A stretch of 64,000 bases of DNA, from NCBI RefSeq assembly GCF_007993065.1, contig NZ_VOPL01000001.1:1054001-1118000 (forward strand), in the 5' to 3' direction. The position numbers and the translations under genes are program-made. The notes under the pieces were generated by a model. That model was not told where the DNA came from. It made no database searches and worked only from the letters and a program-made list of their open reading frames with translations. This DNA is from Paracoccus aurantiacus. GTDB lineage: Bacteria; Pseudomonadota; Alphaproteobacteria; Rhodobacterales; Rhodobacteraceae. Shown piece after piece: positions 1 to 10,356 of the stretch (the first letter of the stretch is position 1; each line of letters opens with the position of its first letter).

Positions 1-788
1 CCGCGATGGCTGAAGATATCGCCGATCTTGCCGATTGCGTGTGTGTCGCGCCCAGCGTTTGCGGCAATGTCGAGGATCGTTTCGGCGGGTGGGGCGATGG
101 CATAGTCGCGGCGGTTTGCGGTGCGGGTAAAATTGCCCGGCGTCCCGGTAAACGGCCGCGCGATGACCCTGCCGACGCGCATCTCGTGCAGAGTCGGCGC
201 AAGGTCTTCGCAAAGCTTCAGCAGCCGGTCGAGGCCGAACGCCTCCTGATGCGCGGCGATCTGAAAGACGCTGTCTGCGGAGGTGTAGCAGATCGGCCAG
301 CCGGTGCGAAGATGCTCCGCTCCCAATTCGTCGAGGATGACGGTGCCGGACGAATGCTTGTTGCCAAGGATACCCTGCGTCCCTGCCAACTCGCAGACAC
401 GCGCGGTCAGTTCCGGCGGGAAAGCGGGCTGGCGGTCGGGGAAATAGTGCCAGTCCCACGGAACCGGAACGCCAGCGATTTCCCAATGGCCGGACGGGGT
501 GTCCTTGCCCGGAGAGATTTCGGTCGCCGCACCCCACAGACCCTCCGGCTCGGCAGCCAGGCCCGGCGCGTCAGCGCCTGATGCCAACCGGATCGCCGCG
601 CCAAGACCCAGCCGGTCGAGGTTCGGCAGCGCAAGCCCCTGGCGTTCAGCGATATGCAGCACGGTATTTGCGCCGGTATCCGGCCTTCCGTCATTGAAAA
701 ACCGCTCGGCATCGGGCGCGCCGCCGATGCCGACGGAATCCATCACGACAAGGAAAGCTCGGGGCATGTTGTGAACATCGCTTTTCAT
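1..788 (-). CDS. deoB: Phosphopentomutase DeoB (3' end beyond window)
   Basis: Interconverts (deoxy)ribose-1-phosphate and (deoxy)ribose-5-phosphate in the cytoplasm, the step after DeoA in nucleoside breakdown. The N-terminus carries the metal-binding Asp segment [14 protein letters not shown], and near the window edge the segment [18 protein letters not shown] is typical of DeoB. About 262 residues of a protein usually near 400 are present; the C-terminus lies outside the window. I start it at 788 because that ATG overlaps the deoA stop as ATGA. An in-frame ATG at 767 (MPRAFLVV) is the alternative and gives the more usual family N-terminus. It is the last visible gene of a cdd-deoA-deoB operon. 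Confidence 0.93.
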   Translation of the reverse strand, partial: MKSDVHNMPRAFLVVMDSVGIGGAPDAERFFNDGRPDTGANTVLHIAERQGLALPNLDRLGLGAAIRLASGADAPGLAAEPEGLWGAATEISPGKDTPSGHWEIAGVPVPWDWHYFPDRQPAFPPELTARVCELAGTQGILGNKHSSGTVILDELGAEHLRTGWPICYTSADSVFQIAAHQEAFGLDRLLKLCEDLAPTLHEMRVGRVIARPFTGTPGNFTRTANRRDYAIAPPAETILDIAANAGRDTHAIGKIGDIFSHR

Positions 789-2122
789 TCTGATGCAGTG
801 CTTTCTTCTTCTGTATCGACATGCGCGAGAACAAGGCGCGTCGGCGCGGGGGCGTTATCGGACAGACGATAGGCCGCACGCACCGATGCGATAGCGGCAT
901 CAGCGGCAGCTTCGCTGGCGGCATGAACGATTGCGAGTTGCCCCTCGCTTCGCTCGCCCCGCCTGCGAAGGGCAGAAAGCCCGACGCGGTGGTCGATTTT
1001 CTGCCCCGCCTTTATCCTGCCCCCGCCAAGCGAGATGATCGCGCGGCCAAGTGCTGCGGTGTCGATCGCTTCGACGAAACCTTCCGGCGCTGGCACCGGG
1101 CGGATGACCGGGGCGGCGGCCAAATGCTGCCCAGGCCGGTCAAGCAGATCCTTCGGGCCGCCTTGTGCTGCGACCATTTGCGCAAAGACCTCTGCCGCGC
1201 GACCCGACTCCAGAACCTCGGTGACACGCTGCATCGGATCGCTGGTGCCCGTCAGCCGAACCGCCTCGGCCGACAAACGCAGAACCAGATCGCGCAGGGC
1301 CGATGGTGCGCCTTTCAGGCATTCAATCGCCTGCATCACCTCCAGCGCGTTGCCTGCGGCGCGGGCCAGCGGCTGGTCCATATCCGTAATCAGCGCGGAT
1401 GTCCGGCAGCCCGCCGCCTCTGCCGTTTCGACAAGCGAAACCGCCAGCGCCTCGGCCTCGGCCTGTGCGCCCATGAAGGCGCCAGAGCCGCACTTTACGT
1501 CCAGCACAAGCGCGTCCAGCCCCGCAGCCAGCTTCTTCGACAGGATCGAGGCGGTAATGAGATCGATGGATTCGACCGATGCGGCCTCGTCACGAACCGC
1601 GTAAAGCCTGCGATCCGCGGGCGCGAGATCGCCCGATGCCGCAACAATCGCGCAGCCCACATTGGCGACAACATCGCGAAATTCCGGCTCTGTCAGATCG
1701 CAGCGAAAACCCGGTATTGCCTCCAGCTTGTCAAGCGTTCCGCCGGTATGACCCAGACCGCGCCCGGAGATCATTGGCACATAGGCCCCGCAGGCAGCAA
1801 GCACAGGTGCGAGCACAAGCGAGACAACGTCGCCGACACCGCCCGTCGAATGTTTGTCGACGACCGGGCCCGGAAGCTCCCACTGAAGCACATCACCGGA
1901 ATCGCGCATCGCGCGTGTCAGGGCCGTGCGCCCTGCACCCGAAAGGCCGCGCAGCAGGACCGCCATTGCGAAGGCACCCGCCTGCGCATCGGACATGCTG
2001 CCATCGGACAGACCACGGGCAATCGCACGCGCGCCTTCATCGTCCAGATCGCCCCCGTCCCGAAGCCGCGCGATCAATGGGCGAAGGTCGCGGCCAACTT
2101 GATCCGCGCCGTCTGCACTCAC
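785..2122 (-). CDS. deoA: Thymidine phosphorylase DeoA
   Basis: Phosphorolysis of thymidine to thymine and 2-deoxyribose-1-phosphate. The 445-residue length matches the family. The segments [10 protein letters not shown] (phosphate/substrate loop) and [17 protein letters not shown] are diagnostic, followed by [10 protein letters not shown]. The GTG start at 2122 overlaps the cdd stop as GTGA; longer readings upstream translate to arginine-rich antisense of cdd and are not credible. It sits between cdd and deoB with 4-base overlaps on both sides, so the three are very likely translated as a coupled salvage operon feeding deoxyribose phosphate into central metabolism. Confidence 0.96.
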   Translation of the reverse strand: MSADGADQVGRDLRPLIARLRDGGDLDDEGARAIARGLSDGSMSDAQAGAFAMAVLLRGLSGAGRTALTRAMRDSGDVLQWELPGPVVDKHSTGGVGDVVSLVLAPVLAACGAYVPMISGRGLGHTGGTLDKLEAIPGFRCDLTEPEFRDVVANVGCAIVAASGDLAPADRRLYAVRDEAASVESIDLITASILSKKLAAGLDALVLDVKCGSGAFMGAQAEAEALAVSLVETAEAAGCRTSALITDMDQPLARAAGNALEVMQAIECLKGAPSALRDLVLRLSAEAVRLTGTSDPMQRVTEVLESGRAAEVFAQMVAAQGGPKDLLDRPGQHLAAAPVIRPVPAPEGFVEAIDTAALGRAIISLGGGRIKAGQKIDHRVGLSALRRRGERSEGQLAIVHAASEAAADAAIASVRAAYRLSDNAPAPTRLVLAHVDTEEESTASE

Positions 2123-2517
2123 GCCTTGCTGCCTTCCATATGGCTCGTGTCGAAACGGCCCGGCAGCAAATCGCCGATCGTCGTTTCCAGTGTCCCGCCC
2201 GCGGTCGTCGCAAGCAGCACCGGCGTTTCGCCGCGCCCGAATTCTGCCAGCTTCTGCCGGCACCCGCCGCAAGGCGGCACCGGCTCGGTTGAACCGGCAA
2301 TGACGGCGACCTCGACCAGTTCTGTCTCTCCGGCGGCGACCATCGCGGCAATCGCGCCCGCCTCGGCGCAAGTGCCTTCGGGATAGGCCACATTTTCTAC
2401 ATTACATCCGCGATAGATTGCGCCGGATGCGCCGCGAACTGCTGCACCCACCTTGAAATTGGAATAAGGTGCATAAGCGGCCTCGCGGACCTCGCGCGCA
2501 GCATCGAGAAGTGACAT
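2119..2517 (-). CDS. cdd: Cytidine deaminase
   Basis: Deaminates cytidine and deoxycytidine to uridine and deoxyuridine. At 132 residues it is the short homotetrameric form with one zinc per subunit. The zinc and catalytic residues are visible as CAEAGAI (Cys ligand and the proton-shuttling Glu) and PCGGCRQ (two Cys ligands); YSNFKVGAA and NVENVAYPEGTCAE are family signatures. First gene of the cdd-deoA-deoB unit. It diverges from maeB, with about 170 bp between the two start codons that must hold both promoters. Confidence 0.96.
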   Translation of the reverse strand: MSLLDAAREVREAAYAPYSNFKVGAAVRGASGAIYRGCNVENVAYPEGTCAEAGAIAAMVAAGETELVEVAVIAGSTEPVPPCGGCRQKLAEFGRGETPVLLATTAGGTLETTIGDLLPGRFDTSHMEGSKA

Positions 2518-2687
2518 TCCGGCCTCCGTTCATCGGTTCGCGCGACTCTGAACCCGGCGCGTGGCGGATGCAAGCTTCACGCGGGTTCTGCGGCGCTTGT
2601 GGTCAGATGCCGAACTGGTTTAACGCTGAACGATAAGGCGCGCCACGCGGTGCGGCAGGGACAACGCGCAAGCGAGTGAGGGACCCC

Positions 2688-4967
2688 ATGGAAGAGCAGC
2701 GGCAGGACAAGGCGCGCACATCGGCGCTGGAATATCACGAATTCCCAAGACCCGGTAAGCTGGAGGTGCGCGCGACCAAGCCCCTGGCCAATGGCCGCGA
2801 CCTGTCGCGTGCCTACAGCCCCGGCGTCGCTGAAGCCTGTCTGGAGATCAAGGAAAACCCCGCGGATGCTGCCCGGTATACCGCGCGCGGCAACCTTGTC
2901 GCGGTCGTGTCGAACGGGACGGCGGTGCTGGGCCTTGGCAATATCGGCCCCCTCGCATCGAAGCCCGTGATGGAAGGCAAGGCCGTCCTGTTCAAGAAAT
3001 TCGCCAATATCGACTGCTTCGATCTGGAAATCGCCGAATCCGATCCGGAAAAGCTGGCAGCCATCGTGCAAAGCCTTGAACCCAGCTTTGGCGCGATCAA
3101 CCTTGAAGACATCAAGGCCCCGGAATGTTTCATCGTCGAAAAGCTCTGCCGCGAGAAGATGAACATTCCCGTCTTTCACGACGATCAGCACGGCACCGCC
3201 ATCGTGGTCGGCGCTGCCGCGACCAATGCGCTGCGCGTCGTCGGCAAGAAATTCGAGGATATCAAGATCGTCTCGACCGGCGGCGGGGCGGCAGGGATTG
3301 CTTGCCTGAACATGCTGCTGAAATTGGGCGTCAAACGCGAGAATGTCTGGCTCTGCGATATTCACGGCCTCGTATACGAGGGACGGGCAGAGGATATGAA
3401 TCCGCAAAAGGCCGCCTATGCGCAGCAATCCGACCTGCGCACGCTGGATCAGGTCATCGACGGCGCGGACCTGTTCCTTGGCCTGTCCGGCCCCGGCGTG
3501 CTGAAAAAGGAAATGGTCGCGAAAATGGCGCCGCGCCCGGTCATCTTCGCGCTCGCCAACCCCACACCCGAAATCATGCCGGAAGAGGCACTGGAAGTCG
3601 CGCCCGATGCCGTGATCGCGACGGGCCGCAGCGATTTTCCCAATCAGGTGAACAACGTCCTGTGTTTCCCGTTTATCTTCAGGGGCGCGCTGGATGTCGG
3701 CGCGACGCAGATCAATGACGAGATGCAGCTTGCCTGCATCGAAGGCATCGCCGCTCTCGCCCGCGCAACGACCGCCGCCGAAGCCGCGGCGGCCTATCGC
3801 GGCGAGAAGCTGACCTTCGGGCCGGAATACCTGATCCCGAAACCCTTCGACCCGCGACTGATCGGTGTGGTGTCGACCGCGGTCGCAAAGGCCGCGATGG
3901 AAAGCGGCGTCGCGACGCGTCCGATCGAGGATCTGAATGCCTACAAGCGCAAGCTTGACGGTTCGGTCTTCCGTTCGGCGCTTATCATGCGGCCGGTTTT
4001 CGAGGCAGCGGCGACCGCCAGCCGCCGCATCGTCTTTGCCGAAGGCGAAGACGAACGGGTGCTGCGCGCCGCCAACGCGATGCTGGAAGAAACCACCGAT
4101 GTTCCCATCCTGATCGGTCGCCCCGAGGTCATCGCCGCACGCGCCGAGCGTGCCGGCCTGCCGATCCGGCCCGACAAGGATTTCGAGATCGTGAACCCGG
4201 AAAGCGATTCCCGCTATCGCGAATATTGGGAAACCTATCACGACCTTATGGCGCGGCGCGGCGTGACGCCGGATCTCGCCCGTGCCATCATGCGCACGAA
4301 TACGACGGCAATCGGTGCCGTCATGGTCCACCGCGCGGAAGGCGACAGCCTGATCTGCGGGACGTTCGGGCAATATAGCTGGCACCTGAATTATATCGAA
4401 CAAGTTCTTGGCCGGGATGGTCTTTACCCTCATGGCGCATTGTCGATGATGATTCTTGAGGACGGGCCGCTGTTCATCGCGGATACGCAGGTCCACAACT
4501 ACCCCACACCCGAACAGATCGCGCTCGCGACCATCGGTGCCGCCCGCCATGTCCGCCGCTTCGGCCTGATCCCGCATGTCGCGCTGTGCAGCCATTCGCA
4601 GTTCGGTAACCTCGATACCGATTCCGGAAAGCGCATGCGCGCCGCAATGTCGATCCTGCAATCGCGCGAGGTCGATTTCAATTTCGACGGCGAGATGCAT
4701 ATCGATTCGGCGCTCGACCCGACGATCCGTGCGCGCATCTTCCCGGCCTCGAAGCTGGAAGGTGCGGCGAACGTGCTGATCTTCGCGGGGACAGATGCGG
4801 CATCGGGCGTGCGCAACATCCTGAAGCACAAGGCAAACGGGCTGGAGGTCGGACCCATCCTGATGGGGATGGGAAACAAGGCCCATATCGTCACGCCATC
4901 GATCACCGCGCGCGGGCTGCTGAACATGTCCGCCGTCGCCGGAACGCCGGTGGCGCATTACCGCTAA
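2688..4967 (+). CDS. maeB: NADP-dependent malic enzyme, malic/phosphotransacetylase-like fusion (MaeB type)
   Basis: Oxidative decarboxylation of malate to pyruvate with NADP. Roughly residues 1-430 form the malic enzyme part ([15 protein letters not shown], then [15 protein letters not shown] for divalent metal and substrate, and [10 protein letters not shown] for the nucleotide). Residues about 445-759 resemble phosphotransacetylase ([16 protein letters not shown]). In this family the PTA-like part is thought to be regulatory and without transacetylase activity. The ATG at 2688 follows GTGAGGG at a good distance; a GTG at 2676 lies inside that ribosome site and is rejected. The 759-residue length is normal for the hybrid enzyme. 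Confidence 0.95.
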   Translation: MEEQRQDKARTSALEYHEFPRPGKLEVRATKPLANGRDLSRAYSPGVAEACLEIKENPADAARYTARGNLVAVVSNGTAVLGLGNIGPLASKPVMEGKAVLFKKFANIDCFDLEIAESDPEKLAAIVQSLEPSFGAINLEDIKAPECFIVEKLCREKMNIPVFHDDQHGTAIVVGAAATNALRVVGKKFEDIKIVSTGGGAAGIACLNMLLKLGVKRENVWLCDIHGLVYEGRAEDMNPQKAAYAQQSDLRTLDQVIDGADLFLGLSGPGVLKKEMVAKMAPRPVIFALANPTPEIMPEEALEVAPDAVIATGRSDFPNQVNNVLCFPFIFRGALDVGATQINDEMQLACIEGIAALARATTAAEAAAAYRGEKLTFGPEYLIPKPFDPRLIGVVSTAVAKAAMESGVATRPIEDLNAYKRKLDGSVFRSALIMRPVFEAAATASRRIVFAEGEDERVLRAANAMLEETTDVPILIGRPEVIAARAERAGLPIRPDKDFEIVNPESDSRYREYWETYHDLMARRGVTPDLARAIMRTNTTAIGAVMVHRAEGDSLICGTFGQYSWHLNYIEQVLGRDGLYPHGALSMMILEDGPLFIADTQVHNYPTPEQIALATIGAARHVRRFGLIPHVALCSHSQFGNLDTDSGKRMRAAMSILQSREVDFNFDGEMHIDSALDPTIRARIFPASKLEGAANVLIFAGTDAASGVRNILKHKANGLEVGPILMGMGNKAHIVTPSITARGLLNMSAVAGTPVAHYR

Positions 4968-5035
4968 TACCGGCGCCGCGCGCGATTGCCGGAACGCCCC
5001 TTCCCGCTTAACCTTCACGGCGGGGAGGAACGGCG

Positions 5036-6910
5036 ATGGGCTATCAGAAGGTTTACGACAGCTGGAAGGACGATCCCGAAGGCTTCTGGATGAACGCGGC
5101 AGGGGCAATCGACTGGGTCAGCCCCCCCTCGAAGGCGCTGTTTGACGAAAACGCGCCGATCTATGAATGGTTCTCGGACGGTCTGGTCAATACCTGCTGG
5201 AATTGCGTTGACCGCCATGTGAAGGCCGGGCGCGGCGACCAGATCGCGATCTATCACGACAGCCCGATCACCAATGCGACCAAGGGCATCACCTTTGCCG
5301 AATTGCAAAACCGCGTCGCCACGCTTGCCGGCGCGCTGCGCGCAAAGGGCATCGAAAAGGGCGACCGCGTCATCATCTACATGCCGATGATCCCGCAGGC
5401 GGTCGAGGCGATGCTGGCCTGCGCCCGTCTTGGTGCAATTCATTCCGTCGTCTTCGGCGGCTTCGCAGCGAACGAGCTGGCCGTGCGCATCGACGACGCG
5501 CAGCCCAAGGCGATCATCGCGGCCTCAGCGGGATTGGAGCCGGGCCGCGTCGTACACTACAAACCGCTGCTTGACCGCGCCATCGAGCAGGCGAAGCACA
5601 AGCCCGATTTCTGCGTCATCTTTCAGCGCGAGGAAGAGGTCGCGAACCTGATCGAGGGCCGCGATGTCAGCTGGTACGGCTTCCAATACGGGGTCGAGCC
5701 GGTCGATTGCGTGCCCGTCGAAGGCAATCACCCCGCCTATATCCTTTACACCTCTGGCACGACAGGGCAGCCAAAGGGGGTCGTGCGCCCCACGGCCGGG
5801 CATCTGGTCGCGCTCGCCTGGTCAATGGAAAACATCTACGGGATCGGGGCTGGCGACCGCTTCTGGGCCGCGTCCGACGTCGGTTGGGTCGTCGGTCACA
5901 GCTATATCTGCTATGGCCCGCTGATCGTGGGCGCGCAGACCGTGGTGTTCGAAGGCAAACCCATCGGCACCCCTCATGCCGGGGTGTTCTGGCGCACGAT
6001 CCAGAACAATCGCATCAAAAGCTTCTTTACCGCGCCCACCGCGATCCGCGCGATCCGGCGAGAGGACCCTGACGGCGAATATATCCGCCGCTACAAGCTG
6101 CATGATCTTCAGGCGCTGTTTCTGGCCGGCGAACGCGCGGACCCCGAAACGATCAAATGGGCGCAGGAACATCTTGGCGTGCCCGTGATCGACCATTGGT
6201 GGCAGACCGAAACCGGCTGGGCCATCGCCGCGAACCCGCTGGGGATCGAAGAAATGCCTGTCAAGCTGGGCAGTCCGACCGTGCCGATGCCGGGCTATGA
6301 CGTGCAGGTGCTGGATGAAGGCGGCAACCCGGTCGCTGCGGGCACGCTCGGCGCGATTACAATCAAGCTGCCCTTGCCCCCCGGCACGCTGTCGGGCCTG
6401 TGGAACGCCGAAGACCGTTTTCGCAAATCCTATCTGTCGCGCTTTCCCGGATATTACGAAACCGGCGATGCAGGATATCTGGATGAAGACGGCTATCTTT
6501 ACATCATGGCCCGCACGGATGATGTCATCAACGTCGCCGGCCACCGCCTGTCCACCGGCGCGATGGAGGAGGTGTTGGCGCGTCATCCGGATGTTGCCGA
6601 ATGTGCCGTCATCGGCGTGTCCGATGCGCTGAAGGGCCAGGCGCCGGTCGGCTTCCTGTGCCTGAAGAAAGGCAGCCGGAATCCGCCCGAACAGGTAGAG
6701 CGCGATGTGGTCGCGATGGTGCGTGATGAAATCGGACCCGTCGCCGCCTTCAGACGCGCCATCGTGGTGGATCGACTGCCCAAGACCCGCTCCGGCAAGA
6801 TCCTGCGCGCCACAATGGCCGACATCGCCGACGGGAAGGATTACAGGATGCCCGCCACCATCGAAGACCCGGCCGTTTTGGACGAGATCGCGGATGCGCT
6901 GAAACTCTGA
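5036..6910 (+). CDS. prpE: Propionyl-CoA synthetase (acetyl-CoA synthetase family)
   Basis: ATP-dependent activation of propionate via an acyl-adenylate. The 624 residues begin with an ACAS N-terminal region (YDSWKDDPEGFW), then the AMP-binding motif YTSGTTGQPKGVV, the WWQTETGW adenylate-binding signature, YETGDAGY, and the C-terminal PKTRSGKILR whose Lys is the acetylation-controlled catalytic residue. The pattern FAANELAVRIDDAQPK and the length fit PrpE better than Acs. It lies 68 bases after maeB on the same strand behind an AGGA ribosome site. Propionyl-CoA made here could join the product of the valine pathway encoded near position 57000. Confidence 0.9.
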   Translation: MGYQKVYDSWKDDPEGFWMNAAGAIDWVSPPSKALFDENAPIYEWFSDGLVNTCWNCVDRHVKAGRGDQIAIYHDSPITNATKGITFAELQNRVATLAGALRAKGIEKGDRVIIYMPMIPQAVEAMLACARLGAIHSVVFGGFAANELAVRIDDAQPKAIIAASAGLEPGRVVHYKPLLDRAIEQAKHKPDFCVIFQREEEVANLIEGRDVSWYGFQYGVEPVDCVPVEGNHPAYILYTSGTTGQPKGVVRPTAGHLVALAWSMENIYGIGAGDRFWAASDVGWVVGHSYICYGPLIVGAQTVVFEGKPIGTPHAGVFWRTIQNNRIKSFFTAPTAIRAIRREDPDGEYIRRYKLHDLQALFLAGERADPETIKWAQEHLGVPVIDHWWQTETGWAIAANPLGIEEMPVKLGSPTVPMPGYDVQVLDEGGNPVAAGTLGAITIKLPLPPGTLSGLWNAEDRFRKSYLSRFPGYYETGDAGYLDEDGYLYIMARTDDVINVAGHRLSTGAMEEVLARHPDVAECAVIGVSDALKGQAPVGFLCLKKGSRNPPEQVERDVVAMVRDEIGPVAAFRRAIVVDRLPKTRSGKILRATMADIADGKDYRMPATIEDPAVLDEIADALKL

Positions 6911-6927
6911 TGCGTTGCAATTGAAGC

Positions 6928-6955
6928 ATCCCGCCCGCGTCTTGCGGACGGGATG
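6928..6955 (+). terminator. Hairpin after prpE
   Basis: Twelve-base stem with one mismatch around a five-base loop (CATCCCGCCCGC / GCGGACGGGATG), 17 bases after the prpE stop. No T-run follows, so its action as an intrinsic terminator is inferred. Confidence 0.45.
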
Positions 6956-7126
6956 TGCCTGTCCCGTCTAACCCTGCCGGTCGCCCGCGATTTCCCAATG
7001 GCCATAGACGGAGCCACCAGATTTTGTGTTATGGGGTCTGTAAGACCCAACCTGAGCCAAAGACCTGCTCAGATCAAGGAGTATTTGATTAACGCCTGCA
7101 ATTTCCGGTTGTGCGCCTTTGGCTGG

Positions 7127-8581
7127 CTACAGCAATACCATCTGCGCCAGCCCAAGAAAGGCAAAGAAACCAACTACGTCGGTTACGGTTGTGACAAAGG
7201 TGCCGGATGCGAGCGCCGGGTCGGCCCCGACCCGTTCCAGAGTCAAAGGCACGAGAATGCCCGCAAGTGCCGCGACAAACAGGTTCACGACCATCGCAAT
7301 CGCGATCACGCCGGCCAGATTGATTCCGTCGAACCAGATCCAGGCGACCACGCCCATGACGACGGCAAAGCACAGCCCGTTCAACACACCAACCACCGCC
7401 TCTCGTGCGACGACGCGCCAGACATTGGACCCGGTCAGGCTTTTCGTTGCCAGCGCGCGCACCGCGACCGTCAGCGTCTGGGTTCCCGCATTGCCCCCCA
7501 TCGAGGCGACGATCGGCATCAGCACCGCAAGCGCTACGATCTGCGAGATCGTCGCCTCGAACATCGCAATCACGAATGATGCCAGAATCGCTGTGGCAAG
7601 GTTCACGCCGAGCCAGGGAAGCCTTTGCCAAAGGGTTTCGACCACCGTGTCTGAGATCGAGCTTTCGTCGCCAACCCCTGCAAGTCGCAGGATATCTTCT
7701 TCGTGCTCATCATCCAGAACCTCCATTGCGTCATCTATCGTGATGACGCCGACAAGCCGGTCATGCTCGTCCACCACCGGGGTCGAGATCAGGTGATACT
7801 GATTGAACGCATAAGCCACGTCCGCCTCGTTCGCGAAGGCGTCGATGGGGCGAAAGCTGTCTTCGGTGATGTCACGCATCGGCGTCGCACGGCGCGCCGA
7901 CAGCAGGCGGCCAAGCGCGACATACCCCACAGGGTGGCGGCGCGGATCGACCAGGATCACATGGTAGAACTGGTCGGGAAGATGCTCATCCTCGTTGCGC
8001 AGATAGTCGATGGTCTCGCCCACGGTCCAGTGTTCGGGCGCGGTCACGACCTCGGACTGCATCATCCGGCCGGCTGAATATTCGGGATAGGTCAGCGACT
8101 GCTCGACCGCCGCGCGGTCGGATTCGTCAAGCGCGTCCAGAACCTTCTGCTGTTCCGGCTCGTCCAGTTCCTCGATCAGTTCGACGATGTCGTCGCTGTC
8201 CATCTCGCGGACAGCATCGGCAAGCGCCGATTTCGGCATCAACTCGACGATCTCGTCACGAATCGATTCGTCGATTTCGGAAAGGATGTCGCCGTCGATC
8301 TCGCCCGACCAGAGCGACATGAAGGTCCGTCGCCGCGCCGCAGACAGGTTCTCGATCACGTCGGCGATGTCTGCGGCGTGCATCGGCTCCAGCAATTCGT
8401 CGAGCCGCGCGGGGTCTTCCTCGTCGATCGCCTCTCGGATCTGGTCGATCAGTTCCCGAGAGGGGACAAATTCATCCTCTTCCTCGGCGGGTTCGGGCGT
8501 GGCCTGTTCTGCCTCTGGGATGTCTGCGGACGGGGCCTGCTCGTCTTCGGGCAGGTCAGAGCGCTTCGGTTCGTCCTGCAT
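7127..8581 (-). CDS. mgtE: Magnesium transporter MgtE
   Basis: Mg2+-gated Mg2+ channel of the inner membrane. An acidic N-terminal tail is followed by the MgtE N domain (LLEPMHAADIADVIENL), two CBS domains around residues 190-310 (YVALGRLLSARRAT, TPVVDEHDRLVGVITIDDA), a connecting helix, and five transmembrane helices in the C-terminal 170 residues with the pore segment PIVASMGGNAGTQT. The 484-residue length is typical. I start at the ATG at 8581 behind AGGGGG; a TTG five codons upstream overlaps that site. In this family Mg2+ binding to the N and CBS domains closes the pore. Confidence 0.94.
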   Translation of the reverse strand: MQDEPKRSDLPEDEQAPSADIPEAEQATPEPAEEEDEFVPSRELIDQIREAIDEEDPARLDELLEPMHAADIADVIENLSAARRRTFMSLWSGEIDGDILSEIDESIRDEIVELMPKSALADAVREMDSDDIVELIEELDEPEQQKVLDALDESDRAAVEQSLTYPEYSAGRMMQSEVVTAPEHWTVGETIDYLRNEDEHLPDQFYHVILVDPRRHPVGYVALGRLLSARRATPMRDITEDSFRPIDAFANEADVAYAFNQYHLISTPVVDEHDRLVGVITIDDAMEVLDDEHEEDILRLAGVGDESSISDTVVETLWQRLPWLGVNLATAILASFVIAMFEATISQIVALAVLMPIVASMGGNAGTQTLTVAVRALATKSLTGSNVWRVVAREAVVGVLNGLCFAVVMGVVAWIWFDGINLAGVIAIAMVVNLFVAALAGILVPLTLERVGADPALASGTFVTTVTDVVGFFAFLGLAQMVLL

Positions 8582-8642
8582 GGACACCCCCTTCAATTAG
8601 ACTGATCGTGATTATGGGGCGATTGGCCGCGACGCCGCGATC

Positions 8643-9455
8643 TTAGTCAAGCGCCGGCGCGTCGGCAACGCGATCACCCCGCAAAAATTCCAGGGCTTCG
8701 GCATGAAGTTCGCGCGTTGCGGCGGCAATGACACGCCCGCCGCGATGCGCGGGACCGCCCTGCCAATCCGTTACGATGCCGCCGGCGGCCTCCACCACTG
8801 CGATCGGTGCGACAATATCATAGGCGTGCAAGCCCGCTTCGATCACAAGATCTACCTGCCCAAGCGCGAGCAGCGCATAGCCATAACAATCAAGGCCATA
8901 GCGCGTTAACCTGACCTGCGCAGCGACACGTTCGAAGGCTGCGCGCTCCTCCGCCGTGCCGATTTCCGGGAAGGTCGAAAGAAGCGTCGCCTGCGCAAGT
9001 CCGACCCCGCGCCTGACGCCAAGCGGGCGTTCGCCAGCGGCGGTAAGCACGCGCGCCCGACCTAACCCGCCTTCGAAGCGTTCGCCGGTAAAGGGCTGGT
9101 CAATGATCCCATAAACGGGGCCAGCGTCATCGGTCAGCCCGATCAGCGTGCCCCAGCTTGGCGCCCCGGAAATGAAGGCACGGGTTCCGTCAATCGGATC
9201 AAGAACCCAGGTCAGCCCGGTGCTGCCATCGGACATACCGAATTCTTCGCCCAGAATGGCGTCATCCGGCCTCCGCTCAGCCAGTATCGCGCGCATCGCG
9301 CGTTCGCTTTCGCGGTCGGCCTCGGTCACGGGGTCGAAACCGTCGGAAAGCTTGTTGTCCGGTGTCAGGCCCGCACTTCGAAACAGCGGCATGGTCCGCA
9401 GACGTGCCGCGTCGGCCATCAGGGCCGCCGTCTCAAAGATATCGTTTTTGTCCAT
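8643..9455 (-). CDS. hisN: Inositol-monophosphatase-family phosphatase, probable histidinol-phosphatase HisN
   Basis: Mg2+-dependent phosphatase of the IMPase fold, 270 residues. The metal-binding motifs are GEEFG (around residue 70) and WVLDPIDGTRAFISG, with a second acidic site YDIVAPIAVVEAAGG near residue 215. DPIDGTRAFISG together with PSWGTLIGL is the usual look of HisN-type enzymes rather than SuhB, so the likely role is histidinol phosphate dephosphorylation. That is inferred from motif wording and not from neighbouring his genes, of which there are none. mgtE starts 61 bases downstream on the same strand. Confidence 0.82.
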   Translation of the reverse strand: MDKNDIFETAALMADAARLRTMPLFRSAGLTPDNKLSDGFDPVTEADRESERAMRAILAERRPDDAILGEEFGMSDGSTGLTWVLDPIDGTRAFISGAPSWGTLIGLTDDAGPVYGIIDQPFTGERFEGGLGRARVLTAAGERPLGVRRGVGLAQATLLSTFPEIGTAEERAAFERVAAQVRLTRYGLDCYGYALLALGQVDLVIEAGLHAYDIVAPIAVVEAAGGIVTDWQGGPAHRGGRVIAAATRELHAEALEFLRGDRVADAPALD

Positions 9456-9518
9456 AGCCCACCCCGATCATGTCCACGCGGTCTTAGCGCGGAAAGATCG
9501 GGGCGAACAACCGCCGGA

Positions 9519-9878
9519 TCAGGCGGCGTGTGACAGAACGCGCGCCAGCTCAAAAATCTGACGGCGTTGCGCTTCGGGCATGGCATAATAGGCGCGGATC
9601 AGTTGCAGCGCTTCCTTGTTGGCGAGAACATCCTCGTCAACGCTGGATTCGGCGCGACCGTCCGAAAGCCCTTCAAAGAAGAAACTGACCGGCACATCGA
9701 GGGCCTTGGCGATATCCCAAAGCCGTGAGGCTGAGACTCGGTTCGCGCCGGTTTCATACTTCTGGATCTGTTGGAACTTGATACCCACCTGATCCGCCAA
9801 CTGCTGCTGTGTCATCCCGATAAGCCAGCGGCGATGGCGGATACGTGTGCCCACATGCACATCAACTTCGTGCTTCAT
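9519..9878 (-). CDS. XRE-family HTH transcriptional regulator
   Basis: A 119-residue DNA-binding protein. The helix-turn-helix occupies residues about 12-66 (RIRHRRWLIGMTQQQLADQV, then FQQIQKYETGANRVSA). A short helical C-terminal part (residues 80-119, ALQLIRAYYAMPEAQRRQIF) resembles the tail common in rhodobacterial members of this family. No ligand domain is present, so what it senses cannot be read. It ends 63 bases before the hisN start on the same strand, and it diverges from the Bax-inhibitor gene across a 478-base gap. Confidence 0.88.
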   Translation of the reverse strand: MKHEVDVHVGTRIRHRRWLIGMTQQQLADQVGIKFQQIQKYETGANRVSASRLWDIAKALDVPVSFFFEGLSDGRAESSVDEDVLANKEALQLIRAYYAMPEAQRRQIFELARVLSHAA

Positions 9879-10356
9879 AACATAACCTCACTCAATCTTT
9901 GCGAGTAATACACTCTTGGAAATCAAACTGACGACTGCGAAATAAGTTCGACACGCTAGAGTTGTCGAAAAGGACAGGTAATACCATTCATCTAATATGT
10001 CTCAATCGGGCAGTTGGCGGATTTCAGCCATTTTTTTGGCACCAGATCGGGTTTATCGGGCGAATCGGTTCGAAATGCTGCCGTTTTTCTCGCTCCGGGC
10101 GAGCCGCGATCGAGCCGCCTTGTGGCAATTTGGTCGCCAAGACCCGTTCAATTGCATCGGGGCGGCGCGACTCACCTTCTACGGGCATTCTTAACCTCGC
10201 GGTAAACTCAGGTCGGCGGCGCCATGACGCGCTGATACACAGATGCGCGAAAGCAGTCCGATTTTTCCCGGTTCTTGTTGAATTTTCCCCTCCGCAAGCC
10301 AATATTGTCCAACGGCAGGTGCATCCCGCACCACCACGCCAGAGATGGAGAGTTTG
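9879..10356. other. Intergenic region between XRE regulator and BI-1 gene
   Basis: 478 bases between two divergent starts. Short open frames exist on both strands (for example 10024-10302 minus) but none has a ribosome site or protein-like composition. The last 50 bases hold the leader of the BI-1 gene. The region is more AT-rich than its neighbours near 9890-9990. I see no RNA gene or strong repeat. Confidence 0.6.

Noticed and set aside
2577-5108. 843-codon minus-strand frame opposite maeB
   Set aside because: Antisense of a high-GC coding region; the product is Arg/His/Asp-rich without motifs, and maeB on the other strand is unmistakable.
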